This document shows positions 8,404-18,159 of a stretch of DNA of 33,929 bases, piece after piece. This stretch comes from Bacteroidota bacterium. Its GTDB lineage: Bacteria > Bacteroidota > Ignavibacteria > Palsa-1295. The stretch's first letter is position 1. Every line of letters starts with the position of its first letter. The translations under genes were made by a program, and so were the position numbers. The notes under the pieces are model-generated. The model did no database searches. It saw only the letters and a list, made by a program, of their open reading frames with translations, and was not told where the DNA came from. Where the stretch lies: positions 1 through 33,929 of the forward strand of contig JANYDV010000012.1 in the NCBI GenBank assembly GCA_025363505.1, read 5' to 3'.

Positions 8404-8967
8404 ATGAAAGTTTTCGTTACCTATTCTATCCATACATTATGGAAGCAAGTCCTTCGAGAGCAATTAGCAAAGCACTCGATCGACTTTACATTCGGCGAGT
8501 TGGGCGAAGTTGATATCAAGACGCCTCTGACTGCTGAGATAACCAAAGAGCTTGCTTCTGCACTTGCTATTTATGGTATAGAGTTTGTCTCGGAGGATCA
8601 GAATTTATTAGTGCGTCGCATTAAAGATGTGATTAGAGATTATGTTTATACTGAAGGCGACTTGCCTCCGGTTAACGTGTCTAAATTATTGAGTGAAAAG
8701 CTTAATTATAGCTATGGGCACTTAACAGCAGTTTTTTCAGAAGCTACCTCGATCTCGATTGCTCACTTTACGATGATGCAGAAAGTGGAGCGAATAAAAG
8801 AGCTGATCATCGAAACTGAGCTTTCTCTTACGGAAATTTCCTACAGACTCAATTATAGCAGCCTTGCTCATTTATCGAGCCAGTTTAAACTCATCACCGG
8901 ACTTTCTCCTAAGCGATTTAAGGAGATTATAGAAAAAAAGCGGCTTTCGCAGTCATTAATAGAGTGA
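8404..8967 (+). CDS. AraC family transcriptional regulator
   Basis: C-terminal HTH: ...IKELIIETELSLTEISYRLNYSSLAHLSSQFKLITGLSPKRFKEI. Confidence 0.85.
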   Translation: MKVFVTYSIHTLWKQVLREQLAKHSIDFTFGELGEVDIKTPLTAEITKELASALAIYGIEFVSEDQNLLVRRIKDVIRDYVYTEGDLPPVNVSKLLSEKLNYSYGHLTAVFSEATSISIAHFTMMQKVERIKELIIETELSLTEISYRLNYSSLAHLSSQFKLITGLSPKRFKEIIEKKRLSQSLIE

Positions 8968-9198
8968 CATGGTGTAACATAACAACTACGGATTAAATGT
9001 GTGAATTATGTAATAAAGATCTTACTTTGTGTAAGCATTCTATACTATAAACTCCGTATATTTGTTAGACTACATGGAGTATTGCATAAATTATAAGAAT
9101 TGACATTATCTTAGTTATAATTTATCTGTACTATCAGTTCTGAAACCTTACTAAGTTTTTTTAGCGTTATTATCTTTCAACTATTTTCCCATTAGTCT

Positions 9199-9657
9199 AT
9201 GAAATACGACACTACACATAATCCTTTGCTGGTATTGCTTGCAGACGATGACGAAGATGACCGTAATTTTTTTAAGGAAGCAATTGACGCTCTCTCTTTT
9301 AAGACAACAGTAGAGACTGTTAATGACGGGCAAGAGCTGATGGATTATCTTAATCAGCCGAATGCTTCGTTGCCCAATCTTCTTTTTTTGGATTTGAATA
9401 TGCCGCGAAAGAATGGATTGGAATGCCTTCAGGAAATTCGCCGCAATAAGAATCTTAAGAACATTTCTATTGCGATCTATTCTACTTCAGAGGCGGAAAA
9501 AGATATTAATGAAAGCTTCATTCATGGAGCAAACGTCTACATTAAGAAGCCTCACGACTTCAACAAACTAAAACAAGCAATTTCTGAAGTTCTTAATGTG
9601 AATTGGCAATACCATACCAATCCACTTAACAGGGAAAATTTTTTAATGGTGGTGTGA
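9199..9657 (+). CDS. Stand-alone response regulator (REC only, Rcp1-like)
   Basis: LLADDDEDDRNFFKEAI...LPNLLFLDLNMPRKNGLECLQEIR...IYSTSEAEKDI...VYIKKPHDFNKL. Confidence 0.93.
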   Translation: MKYDTTHNPLLVLLADDDEDDRNFFKEAIDALSFKTTVETVNDGQELMDYLNQPNASLPNLLFLDLNMPRKNGLECLQEIRRNKNLKNISIAIYSTSEAEKDINESFIHGANVYIKKPHDFNKLKQAISEVLNVNWQYHTNPLNRENFLMVV

Positions 9658-9667
9658 TTTTCTCCGA

Positions 9668-11335
9668 TTATTTTGGTTTCTGTATGTTGTCGGGGATTGT
9701 CGGTAAAATAAGATGGAAACTTGCACCTGCTCCCGGTTTGGATGTTGCATAAATGACTCCTTTATGCAAGTCCACTATCTTACGACAAAGTGCCAGACCG
9801 ATGCCGGTCCCGTCAAATTCTTGCTTACCGTGCAGACGTTGAAACGCAATAAATATCTTTTCGGCATATTCTTGTTCAAACCCTACTCCGTTATCAGTAA
9901 TTGTAATTTTTGAATAGGTGCCATTCGGCAAAGAGTATGTTTTGATCTCCTCTTGGGTTACTGGTATGGAGCTAATATGAATATGTGGTGCTACTCCTTT
10001 TTTGGCATATTTCAAACTATTACTTAACAAGTTACCAAAGAGTTGACTCATTTGTAACGGTACTCCTTTAAGGACAGGCAACGTAGTATATTCTATTACG
10101 GCATTTTTCTCTTCAATGATTAAATCAAAATCGTTGATCACTTCTTTGACGATGGTATTGAGATCAGTCTTTTTAGTAGAAAGTCCTTTTTGATGAAGAC
10201 TCGAATAGTCCAAGACGTCTTTTATCAAATTACTCATTCGTTGTGAAGACTGATTGATCTTCTCAACATACGTCAGTACTTGTTGATTGATCGAGGTAGC
10301 TATTTCTTCTTGCAGGCGCCCCGCAAACATTTGGATTTTCCGAAGAGGTTCTTGAAGATCATGAGAGGCAATATGTGCAAATTGCTCCAACTCGTCATTA
10401 CTCCGTTCAAGCTCCTGATTTTTTATCTCTAATATTGCATTTGTAGCTTTCAACTGGTCAGTCATAGTGAAAATTTCAGTGGTACGTTCGACAATTTTTT
10501 GCTCAAGAACTTGACTTGCTAATTTTTCCTCGGTGATATCAATACAGGCTCCGGTATATCCGAGAAAATTTCCGTCAAGTGCATAACGCGGATTGCCGAT
10601 CGCGGAAATCCAACGGTACTCACCATCAGCTCTCCTCATCAGATATTGAGCACTATAAATTTTGCGTGCATCAAAACTCTCATTATAGAGATTCAATATT
10701 CTTTCTCGGTGATCAGGATGAAGGTTTTCCAGCCATCCATCTCCGAGCTCTTGTTCGAGTTTACGCCCTGTATAATTAGTCCAAGCTTTATTAAAGAAGA
10801 TGCGCTCTTTTTTGGAGCCCGACATCCAAATCATTGCGGGTACGGTATCGGCGACGGTGCGAAAGCGTTCTTTACTTTCTCGCACGGCTTTTTCGGCTTT
10901 TTTTCTTTCAGTTATATCAATAAGGATATTATATCCGCCGATCACTCCGCCCTCGGAATCGAAAATTGGTTGGGGGTGGGGCAGTACATTGCGACGAAGA
11001 CCCTCAGGGGTTTCAATGATTATTTCTGAACCGAAAATACTTATTCCTTTTTGTAAGGCTAATCCCATTGGGAGTGTGTCGAGTGCAAGCTGATTGCCGC
11101 TAAGGTCATATATTTTCCACGAGCCGCACCATTGATCTTTTCCTAATATTGGGTTGCGACCCCAAAGCTCGGCGGCGGCGGCGTTGAAATATGTGATATA
11201 TCCATCTTTATCACAAGTATAACAAGCAACCGGCATACCGGCAAGGAGTTGGCGATCAAAACTATTGTTAGGTTGAGAGATCGATTGGAGATGAATTTCA
11301 TTGGGAAGGGTTGCCGGACTATTGCTTTTTTGCAT
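9668..11335 (-). CDS. PAS-domain sensor histidine kinase (two PAS/PAC, HisKA, HATPase_c)
   Basis: FAHIASHDLQEPLRKIQMF (HisKA), ITDNGVGFEQEYAEKIFIAFQRLHGKQEFDGTGIGLALCRKIVDLHKG (HATPase). Confidence 0.94.
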   Translation of the reverse strand: MQKSNSPATLPNEIHLQSISQPNNSFDRQLLAGMPVACYTCDKDGYITYFNAAAAELWGRNPILGKDQWCGSWKIYDLSGNQLALDTLPMGLALQKGISIFGSEIIIETPEGLRRNVLPHPQPIFDSEGGVIGGYNILIDITERKKAEKAVRESKERFRTVADTVPAMIWMSGSKKERIFFNKAWTNYTGRKLEQELGDGWLENLHPDHRERILNLYNESFDARKIYSAQYLMRRADGEYRWISAIGNPRYALDGNFLGYTGACIDITEEKLASQVLEQKIVERTTEIFTMTDQLKATNAILEIKNQELERSNDELEQFAHIASHDLQEPLRKIQMFAGRLQEEIATSINQQVLTYVEKINQSSQRMSNLIKDVLDYSSLHQKGLSTKKTDLNTIVKEVINDFDLIIEEKNAVIEYTTLPVLKGVPLQMSQLFGNLLSNSLKYAKKGVAPHIHISSIPVTQEEIKTYSLPNGTYSKITITDNGVGFEQEYAEKIFIAFQRLHGKQEFDGTGIGLALCRKIVDLHKGVIYATSKPGAGASFHLILPTIPDNIQKPK

Positions 11336-11576
11336 TTTATTGTTCTCTATGGTTCATTGTTCCACACCTTGTCAGTCATACGACGATGCACCTCAGCGAG
11401 TAGAAACAGCTACTAAAATCGCTTGCTTATTTAATAAACAAAGATCGGGGGAAATCTTCCAATATGTAAATAAGAGAAATCCTACAAAGTTACCACTAGA
11501 TTAGAGCAATCCGTTATATAATTTTAGTTTTTCCTTATATAATTATGGGAATACGCCTCATGAGATATACTTTGGA

Positions 11577-12686
11577 TTAAACCTTCTTTTTACGAATTCC
11601 CTTTACTTTTGAGGGTTCTGAGCTCATGAGGATGGCTAATGGTTGTAAGGCAGGAATATTTTCAAAAATAATAGCAATGCTTGAAGTAATCGGCACAGAC
11701 AGTATCATACCCATAGGTCCCCACACCCAACCCCAAAAAATAATGGAGACAAGTAATAACAGAGGACTTAGATTCAATGATTTTCCCATAATACGAGGAG
11801 ACAACACGCTCCCTATCATCAATTGAGAGACAATCACAATAATACTGAGGATGATTGGAGTAATGAGTGAATCAAATTGTACAAAAGCGGCAGCAATAGC
11901 GATCACGATTGCAAAGATTGAGCCTATACTTGGAATAAACATTAATAGAAAAGTCAGTACCCCCAAAAGTAATGCGAGATCCACACCAAAAAGTGATAAT
12001 TCAATAACCATCACCACTCCGGCGAGAGTATTGACCATTAAGGTTGTTAATAAATATTTTCTGACACGTGTATCAATATTTTCGACAATATGCGCCAATT
12101 TGTTTGATCCATCGGATGGGAATGCTTTCGCGATCTTAATTCTGAACTGACCATTTGACGCCAAAATAAATAGCATAAATAACAGAATGAGCGCAAAGCC
12201 GCTGATAAGACTAGTCAAAGAAAAGAGTGCATTTGAAAATTGACTTGGGTTAATAATACTCATCGGGTTAAAATGCATCACTTTCTGCTGTGCATCTTTT
12301 GATACCGAACCGGCAATTTCAATGATCTTGGGCAAGTATTGTTGATCCCACTTTGCTTGATATTTCGGTGCGATTTCTATAAAAGTAGCAACAGTAACAT
12401 TTACAAAAAGCCCAATGAGTGTAAGCACTCCCGCAACAATTACCAACACGAGCACAATGGATATACCCATTGGTACTTTTTTCTTTTTGAGAAACTCCAC
12501 CATTGGCGTAAAGATATTAGCAATCAACAATGCTGTAACGAATGGAAGGAATGCATCGCTTAAAACGTGAAATATGATTGCGATTAAGATAATACTCACT
12601 ATCACTGCCGGGATAGCATACACATTGCGAATTGGTTTGAGAGCAAGCGGATCGCTACCTACGGGTTGGGTTTTCGGAACTTCCAT
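11577..12686 (-). CDS. AI-2E family transporter (PerM/UPF0118-type permease)
   Basis: Multiple TM helices with typical VVMVIELSLFGVDLALLLGVLTFLLMFIPSIGSIFAIV and LSPRIMGKSLNLSPLLLLVSIIFWGWVWGPMGMILSVPIT. Confidence 0.92.
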   Translation of the reverse strand: MEVPKTQPVGSDPLALKPIRNVYAIPAVIVSIILIAIIFHVLSDAFLPFVTALLIANIFTPMVEFLKKKKVPMGISIVLVLVIVAGVLTLIGLFVNVTVATFIEIAPKYQAKWDQQYLPKIIEIAGSVSKDAQQKVMHFNPMSIINPSQFSNALFSLTSLISGFALILLFMLFILASNGQFRIKIAKAFPSDGSNKLAHIVENIDTRVRKYLLTTLMVNTLAGVVMVIELSLFGVDLALLLGVLTFLLMFIPSIGSIFAIVIAIAAAFVQFDSLITPIILSIIVIVSQLMIGSVLSPRIMGKSLNLSPLLLLVSIIFWGWVWGPMGMILSVPITSSIAIIFENIPALQPLAILMSSEPSKVKGIRKKKV

Positions 12687-13016
12687 TAATTGTTTGTTTT
12701 GTTAGTATTATCAGCAAAAATACCACATTATTCAGGTTAATTTCTTACATAATTACCAGTATTTTCATAATAAGATGAGTCAAATAAAAATCAATTAAAA
12801 AGTATCTTTCCATACCACAACCTTCTGGGGGGAACGTGTGAATAAAACCATAGGTTAAAGACACGCTCCCACGCGGAGCAGATTTTGGTAATAGAGCCAA
12901 AAATATAACCAAAACAGATAAAATCGTGGATTGCGTGCTGATTCGAGGGGAATACTTGACCCTGAAAAAGTAAATTATCCCAACATTTCTTCTGGATGCG
13001 GTTGAATTGATAACTA

Positions 13017-13102
13017 GCCGATGTGGCGAAATTGGTAGACGCAACGGACTTAAAATCCGTTGAGTGGTAACACTCGTGCCGGTTCGACTCCGGCCATCGG
13101 TA
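13017..13102 (+). tRNA. tRNA-Leu (UAA)
   Basis: Acceptor GCCGATG/CATCGGT, D-arm, anticodon loop CTTAAAA (TAA), long variable arm GAGTG-GTAA-CACTC, T-loop GGTTCGACTCC. Confidence 0.95.
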
Positions 13103-13126
13103 CAGAATCACGTTATATTCCTCAAT

Positions 13127-14434
13127 ATGTCATTACCTCTTGTCGCAATTGTTGGACGCCCAAATGTCGGGAAGTCGACGCTTTTCAATCGCCTGGTCGG
13201 CGAGCGACGAGCTATAACCGAATCGATCTCCGGTGTGACGCGTGATCGTATCTATGCCAAAGCCGATTGGGCAGGTCGAGATTTTCTCTTGGTTGATACC
13301 GGTGGTATTGTGCCGGTATCCGATGATATTTTCGAACGTTCGATACGTCGGCAAGCCGAGATCGCTATTCTCGAAGCAGCGGTAATTCTATTTGTCGTCG
13401 ATGTTACTGCGAGCATTCATCCTCTCGATAGTGAGATTGCCGAGATGCTGCGCCGTTCGGGGAAAAAAGTAATGGTCATTACCAACAAAGTTGATAATGC
13501 AAAACGCGATCTGATGCGACCGGAGTTTTATGCGCTTGGTCTTGGCGAGCCATATCCCTCAAGCGCAATGAGCGGCAGATACGTCGGTGATTTTCTTGAT
13601 GTGCTCCTTACACTGTTGCCACCTGAAGGCGAACCGGATGACCCTACGGTAATGAAGCTGGCTATTGTCGGCAAGCCCAATGTCGGCAAGTCAAGTTTTC
13701 TCAATGCTCTGCTCGGCGAAGAACGAGCGATTGTTACCCCTATTGCCGGCACCACTCGTGACTCTATTCATACGACATATACTTATTATGGCAAACAGAT
13801 CACGTTGATCGACACTGCCGGTATTCGTCGTAAAAAATATATGGATGATTCACTCGAACTCTATTCGATCGTTCGAACAATGAAAGCGATCGAAGAATGT
13901 GATGTCGCGCTCATTCTTGTTGATGCAACGCAAGGTGTGACTAAGCAAGATGCCCATATTCTTAATGATGTCGTTGATGCCCGTAAAGGAGCAATTATTG
14001 TGGTGAATAAATGGGATCTTGTTGAAAAAGAAACCAATACTGCAATGCAATTTGAAAAAGAAGTATATGGGATGGTCACGACCCTGAGTTACGTGCCGTT
14101 AGTATTTATCAGTGCGCTTACCCATCAGCGTCATACAAAACCGATTGATTTGGCACTGACAGCATTTGAAGAACGCAGAAAACATATTAAGACTTCCGAG
14201 CTGAATGAGTTCTTATTGCCGGAAATAGAAAAAGTGCCACCGCCATCAGTACAGGGGCGCGATCTCCGTATTAATTATATCACACAGGTAAAGTCAGAAC
14301 CACCGTTGTTCGCATTTTTCTCGAATTATCCTGAGATCATCCCCGACAGTTACAAGCGTTACCTCGAACGCAGAATTCGCGAACAGTACGGTTTTATTGG
14401 CGTGCCGATCTCAATGATCTTCCGTCGCAAATAA
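13127..14434 (+). CDS. der: Ribosome biogenesis GTPase Der (EngA)
   Basis: Two G domains: GRPNVGKSTLFNRLVGERRAI and GKPNVGKSSFLNALLGEERAIVTPIAGTTRDSI, plus KH-like C-terminus. ATG at 13127 preferred; the 13064 ORF start lies in the tRNA. Confidence 0.97.
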   Translation: MSLPLVAIVGRPNVGKSTLFNRLVGERRAITESISGVTRDRIYAKADWAGRDFLLVDTGGIVPVSDDIFERSIRRQAEIAILEAAVILFVVDVTASIHPLDSEIAEMLRRSGKKVMVITNKVDNAKRDLMRPEFYALGLGEPYPSSAMSGRYVGDFLDVLLTLLPPEGEPDDPTVMKLAIVGKPNVGKSSFLNALLGEERAIVTPIAGTTRDSIHTTYTYYGKQITLIDTAGIRRKKYMDDSLELYSIVRTMKAIEECDVALILVDATQGVTKQDAHILNDVVDARKGAIIVVNKWDLVEKETNTAMQFEKEVYGMVTTLSYVPLVFISALTHQRHTKPIDLALTAFEERRKHIKTSELNEFLLPEIEKVPPPSVQGRDLRINYITQVKSEPPLFAFFSNYPEIIPDSYKRYLERRIREQYGFIGVPISMIFRRK

Positions 14435-15163
14435 TTATTTTCCGACTTTAAGAATTCGGGTAATGATTTGAGGTGAGTTTCTGCCGATTTCATCAATCAA
14501 ACAGCGAACATAATATGTGCCGTTGGCAATAGGCAGTTTTGCTTTGTCGTTACCATCAAACGGTAATTCAAATACACCTTCAGGCTTAATATCTTTTTCA
14601 AGAAAGCTACGGACCAACATTCCAAGTTCGTCAAAGAGTTGGAGTGTGATGCGAGATTGACCAACAAGTTGTAGCTTAAAACGCCAAGTTTTGTCTTTTT
14701 TTGAAGGTTTGAGAATCGTAAAATCTGTAATTGGTTTTTTTGCCAAATCTTCCGGTTTAAGCCCTTTGCCTTGTACTAAGACTGATACCGAATCACCGGT
14801 GGTAAGTAACACGAGTCTCGAATTGTGTTCGCCGACTGTTGATGCTTTAAAACAAATACTGATCGTGAGTTGACCTTTTGCCTGAATAGTAATTGGCATC
14901 ATCTGTGGTGTCGGCGAGGGGACGGCATAATTCTTCTGGTCAGCAACATAAAGGCGTTTTACAGTTTGAGGTGAAGCAGTAGTGTTTATCAACGTTACAT
15001 ACATACATGATTGCACCCCGATGCCTTGAGAGCCGAACCGTACTTCGTTTACATTAAAAATAAATGGTGGAATAGGCTCGGTCGGTGGCGTAATTGCTTG
15101 GGCAGAGGTTAGTGAAACACGAACTAGCAATAGTAATGCAACAATGTAGAATCTTCTCATCAT
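14435..15163 (-). CDS. Secreted protein with ASH/choice-of-anchor D-like domain and FlgD-like C-terminal region
   Basis: Signal peptide MMRRFYIVALLLLVRVSLTSAQA; FGSQGIGVQSCMYVTLINTTASPQTVKRL...; C-terminal LQLFDELGMLVRSFLEKDIKPEGVFELPFDGND...GTYYVRCLID. Confidence 0.68.
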   Translation of the reverse strand: MMRRFYIVALLLLVRVSLTSAQAITPPTEPIPPFIFNVNEVRFGSQGIGVQSCMYVTLINTTASPQTVKRLYVADQKNYAVPSPTPQMMPITIQAKGQLTISICFKASTVGEHNSRLVLLTTGDSVSVLVQGKGLKPEDLAKKPITDFTILKPSKKDKTWRFKLQLVGQSRITLQLFDELGMLVRSFLEKDIKPEGVFELPFDGNDKAKLPIANGTYYVRCLIDEIGRNSPQIITRILKVGK

Positions 15164-15240
15164 AACTTAATTGGGTATATATCTAATAATAACGCTGATA
15201 ATAACGTAAATACGCAGAGGAAGCGTTCTTATTCTATCAG

Positions 15241-17232
15241 CTAAAATCGCGCATCACATTGGAAGCCAACAAGCATTTTGTGAGTAAGGTCAGTCCCGAT
15301 GGGATAGGCGTAGACGGATTGAGCCAATGAAGCAGCTACAGAAATTCCGCCTGTGATATTATACAGAATTACAACTGAATAATGTGCTCCACTACCAAAA
15401 AATTGGAATAACGAAGAGTTGCCGGGAAGGTCAACGTCGCTTTGATAGAACCTTGATATAAACGAATCGGTATGATAGAATGTAGCACTGAGCTTGACTT
15501 TCAGATTAACGCTAGGGGTATAGCAGGTGGCAAGTCGCAACAACCTTCCATACTCCGTTGCTGAACTGTTTGTTTCGATAAGGTATTGTCCTTCGAGTGT
15601 GACATTAAAATATTGAGAGAAATATTTTCTCACTTTCAGGGGGAATTCATATCTTGAACTCGAAAGAGAATCACTATTCAATTGTAATTTTTTTGTATAG
15701 CGAAAATCGCCGGACAGTAGAATGTTGTCGAGAGCGTATGACAGCCCAAGAGTCACTCTTGTTGTTGATATTATTTGGGATAACTCATTCGGATACATCG
15801 AATTCTGAGCATTTGCAAAATATCCATAAATAGCAAGATCATTTGTAGGACCAAATAAAATACCACCGTAGAATCCGCGTTCATTTTGTGCATCATTGGT
15901 ATAAAGACCAAGCGTATTTCCAAAGGGAGAATAAAATTGGGCAGGAAGACTATGATAATTAACAGTGATTCGTAACGAAGGAAACGGCTCGAACAGCGAA
16001 GTGATTGCGAATGCACCAGTATTATGCCAATCAGAAAATGTTCTTGCATATTCAGCATTAATACTTAGAGGCTCGATCGTGGTACTCAAAGACAGTGAAG
16101 CCATTGAATGTTCTTTGCCTCGGAAATGAAAAGAGTTTGAATCTGTTGTATTAATAGGGAGATCAAATCTTGTTTTGAATGCTGTAAGCATTACAGTGAG
16201 AGCCTGTTCTGCCGAATCTGTTGCCGTAAAAGAAATGTTTCCTCCGAAAATGGTCTGTCGTGAAGTATTTTGCCTGCTGATTTCTAATGATGTACGATGA
16301 AGTCCTGTTTGTGGAGCATAAGTGATCGTGCCGGAATCAACTTGAGCGTCGAACTTTCTATCAGAAAAAAAACAAGCGATACGAACACCGTTGTCTTGTA
16401 CTTCTACCGCAGCTCCGCGAAAATATTTAGACGAACTTGTTGAGTTGTAGGCTCTAAATCCATCTGCAGGTAACATGGGATTGATAAGTGTTTGCTTGGA
16501 AGGATACTGCGCCAGTCCATGACTAAAGAGCAATCCATTGCCATAACTCAATGAGTAATCACCGAGACAAAGCTTATTTACTACTATATCTTTTGTGATG
16601 GGGATTGCGGTGCGAGTCGAGAGAGAACCTACGAGATGATCAAAGTACAGCGGTTCGCCGGCAGATTTGGACTGCACTAATGAAAAAGAAATATCTGAAG
16701 TATTCGTATTGATCGAAGATGATGTTTTGATTGGCGAGCCTTTATAAGAATGATTCAAATATTCCGGATCATTGAGAGCATTAGGATCAAAAAAAACACG
16801 AGTTCGAAATGCAATTCTATTCCGTGTTGATCTCGGCAAATATGATAAGTACGGCTTATTTGTTTGAAAAATAGTACGACGCATTAGCGAGTGTAATGAA
16901 AGATTATTAAGGTGATTGGCAGTCTTCTGTGCTTTCAGAATTCGCTGTTGGTCGAGCGGACTAAGGGTCGGGATTTCGAGCAGTTCATTTCTATTAATAA
17001 GATTTAACGAAATTGGAAATTGAAGTAACTGGTCAAGATAGTCAAGTAGCAGCTGGGTCTGCTCTAATAAAATATTTTCTTGTGCAGAATTTAAGGGTGC
17101 ATCAAAAAAAACATTTCGTGTTTCTTCTTCGGTTACTATATCAGCATTAATGAGTGTATCACTTTGTTGGGCACGAATAATTGAAGGCAATACTGCGCCA
17201 CAGAAAAGTAAGATCAGTAATGATCTTACCAT
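15241..17232 (-). CDS. Secreted/outer-membrane protein with N-terminal helix-hairpin-helix-like motif and probable beta-barrel
   Basis: Signal peptide MVRSLLILLFCGAVLPSIIRAQ; ISLNLINRNELLEIPTLSPLDQQRIL resembles a ComEA-type HhH motif; long beta-rich remainder ending FQCDARF. Confidence 0.7.
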   Translation of the reverse strand: MVRSLLILLFCGAVLPSIIRAQQSDTLINADIVTEEETRNVFFDAPLNSAQENILLEQTQLLLDYLDQLLQFPISLNLINRNELLEIPTLSPLDQQRILKAQKTANHLNNLSLHSLMRRTIFQTNKPYLSYLPRSTRNRIAFRTRVFFDPNALNDPEYLNHSYKGSPIKTSSSINTNTSDISFSLVQSKSAGEPLYFDHLVGSLSTRTAIPITKDIVVNKLCLGDYSLSYGNGLLFSHGLAQYPSKQTLINPMLPADGFRAYNSTSSSKYFRGAAVEVQDNGVRIACFFSDRKFDAQVDSGTITYAPQTGLHRTSLEISRQNTSRQTIFGGNISFTATDSAEQALTVMLTAFKTRFDLPINTTDSNSFHFRGKEHSMASLSLSTTIEPLSINAEYARTFSDWHNTGAFAITSLFEPFPSLRITVNYHSLPAQFYSPFGNTLGLYTNDAQNERGFYGGILFGPTNDLAIYGYFANAQNSMYPNELSQIISTTRVTLGLSYALDNILLSGDFRYTKKLQLNSDSLSSSRYEFPLKVRKYFSQYFNVTLEGQYLIETNSSATEYGRLLRLATCYTPSVNLKVKLSATFYHTDSFISRFYQSDVDLPGNSSLFQFFGSGAHYSVVILYNITGGISVAASLAQSVYAYPIGTDLTHKMLVGFQCDARF

Positions 17233-18083
17233 CGAGCGTTCAGTCCAAAGGTAAATGTATTTCCAAATATACTTCCGAAACGGGTGCTGACGTCAATACC
17301 GATCACATCGTATCTCAATCCAATTCCGGCGGTGAAATCTCCGGTATCAGTCGATGTTCCTGCTCGGAGGGTGAGATATGTCACCGGGGAGTAGGAGGCA
17401 CCCAAATGTATGGTAAGTCCGTTCGGCTCTTGTTCTTCAAGCGCAGTATAAATATTGATCGGCACATCATTGGGATGAAATGAGGCTCCGAGCATAAATA
17501 TTTGTGGACGTTGTTCACGTTTTTCGTTAGTGATAGTATATCCACTCCCGAGTAAATTTATGGCAGTCGCACCGATCGAAAATTCAGTATTAAGATCAAA
17601 AGTGAGACCCAGATCCAAAAGATAAAATTTTAATGGTTGATAAGCGGATGAGAAAGTAAATAATTCGTATCGAAATCTTGTGCCGATTGAGGCGCTACGA
17701 TTTCCGGAAAGTTGAAAAGTTTTATTGATACCCATATATGCCTCAGCATCGGCATAAGAATCGGAAAATCGGAGTTGTGCAAAACCGAGCGAAAATGAAA
17801 GACCCAAATTGTTTGAATAGTATATCCCTTCAGCCGCTGCTGTGTAGGCTTCGGCTAAGCCTTGCTCGTTGGGACTAACGGCAAGCGAAATAAGAAACGG
17901 ATGTGTCGAATCTGCTGAATTTTGTGAGGGGTTAATATTGAGTGTATGGTTCGTTGCGCCGGATTGTATCGCGCCGCTGAGTGATCGAGATTCTGCTGAT
18001 TCTAAATGTAATATTTGTGCTCGTATTGAAGTCGAAGACAGCGCAACAATAAGCAAGAGGGGGATGAGACGGGGAAAAAGCAT
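17226..18083 (-). CDS. PorV/PorQ-like outer-membrane protein
   Basis: Signal peptide; SADSTHPFLISLAVSPNEQGLAEAYTAAAEGIYYSNNLGLSFSLGFAQLRFSDSY...; terminal beta strand FTFGLNARW; 7-bp overlap with the next gene. Confidence 0.7.
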   Translation of the reverse strand: MLFPRLIPLLLIVALSSTSIRAQILHLESAESRSLSGAIQSGATNHTLNINPSQNSADSTHPFLISLAVSPNEQGLAEAYTAAAEGIYYSNNLGLSFSLGFAQLRFSDSYADAEAYMGINKTFQLSGNRSASIGTRFRYELFTFSSAYQPLKFYLLDLGLTFDLNTEFSIGATAINLLGSGYTITNEKREQRPQIFMLGASFHPNDVPINIYTALEEQEPNGLTIHLGASYSPVTYLTLRAGTSTDTGDFTAGIGLRYDVIGIDVSTRFGSIFGNTFTFGLNARW

Positions 18084-18114
18084 TCGATTACTCTATTGAG
18101 TAATGAAACAATGT

Positions 18115-18152
18115 AAAAAAAGGGCTTCCGAGTTTTTCGGAAGCCCTTTTTT
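18115..18152. terminator. Rho-independent terminator (likely bidirectional)
   Basis: AAAAAA-AGGGCTTCCGA-GTTTT-TCGGAAGCCCT-TTTTT (stem 18121-18147). Confidence 0.9.
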
Positions 18153-18159
18153 GAGAAAG

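Noticed and set aside
8236-8433. 65-aa minus ORF upstream of the AraC-type gene
   Set aside because: No recognisable domain or codon signal and it overlaps the AraC-type start and promoter region.
9100-9121. TTGACA...TATAAT sigma70-like promoter upstream of the response regulator
   Set aside because: Spacing is only 10 bp instead of about 17, and this lineage probably uses TAnnTTTG-type -7 elements.
12791-13111. 106-aa minus ORF (MILYRWPESNRHECYHSTDFKSVASTNFATSA...)
   Set aside because: It is antisense to tRNA-Leu; this peptide pattern is a well-known spurious translation of tRNA genes.
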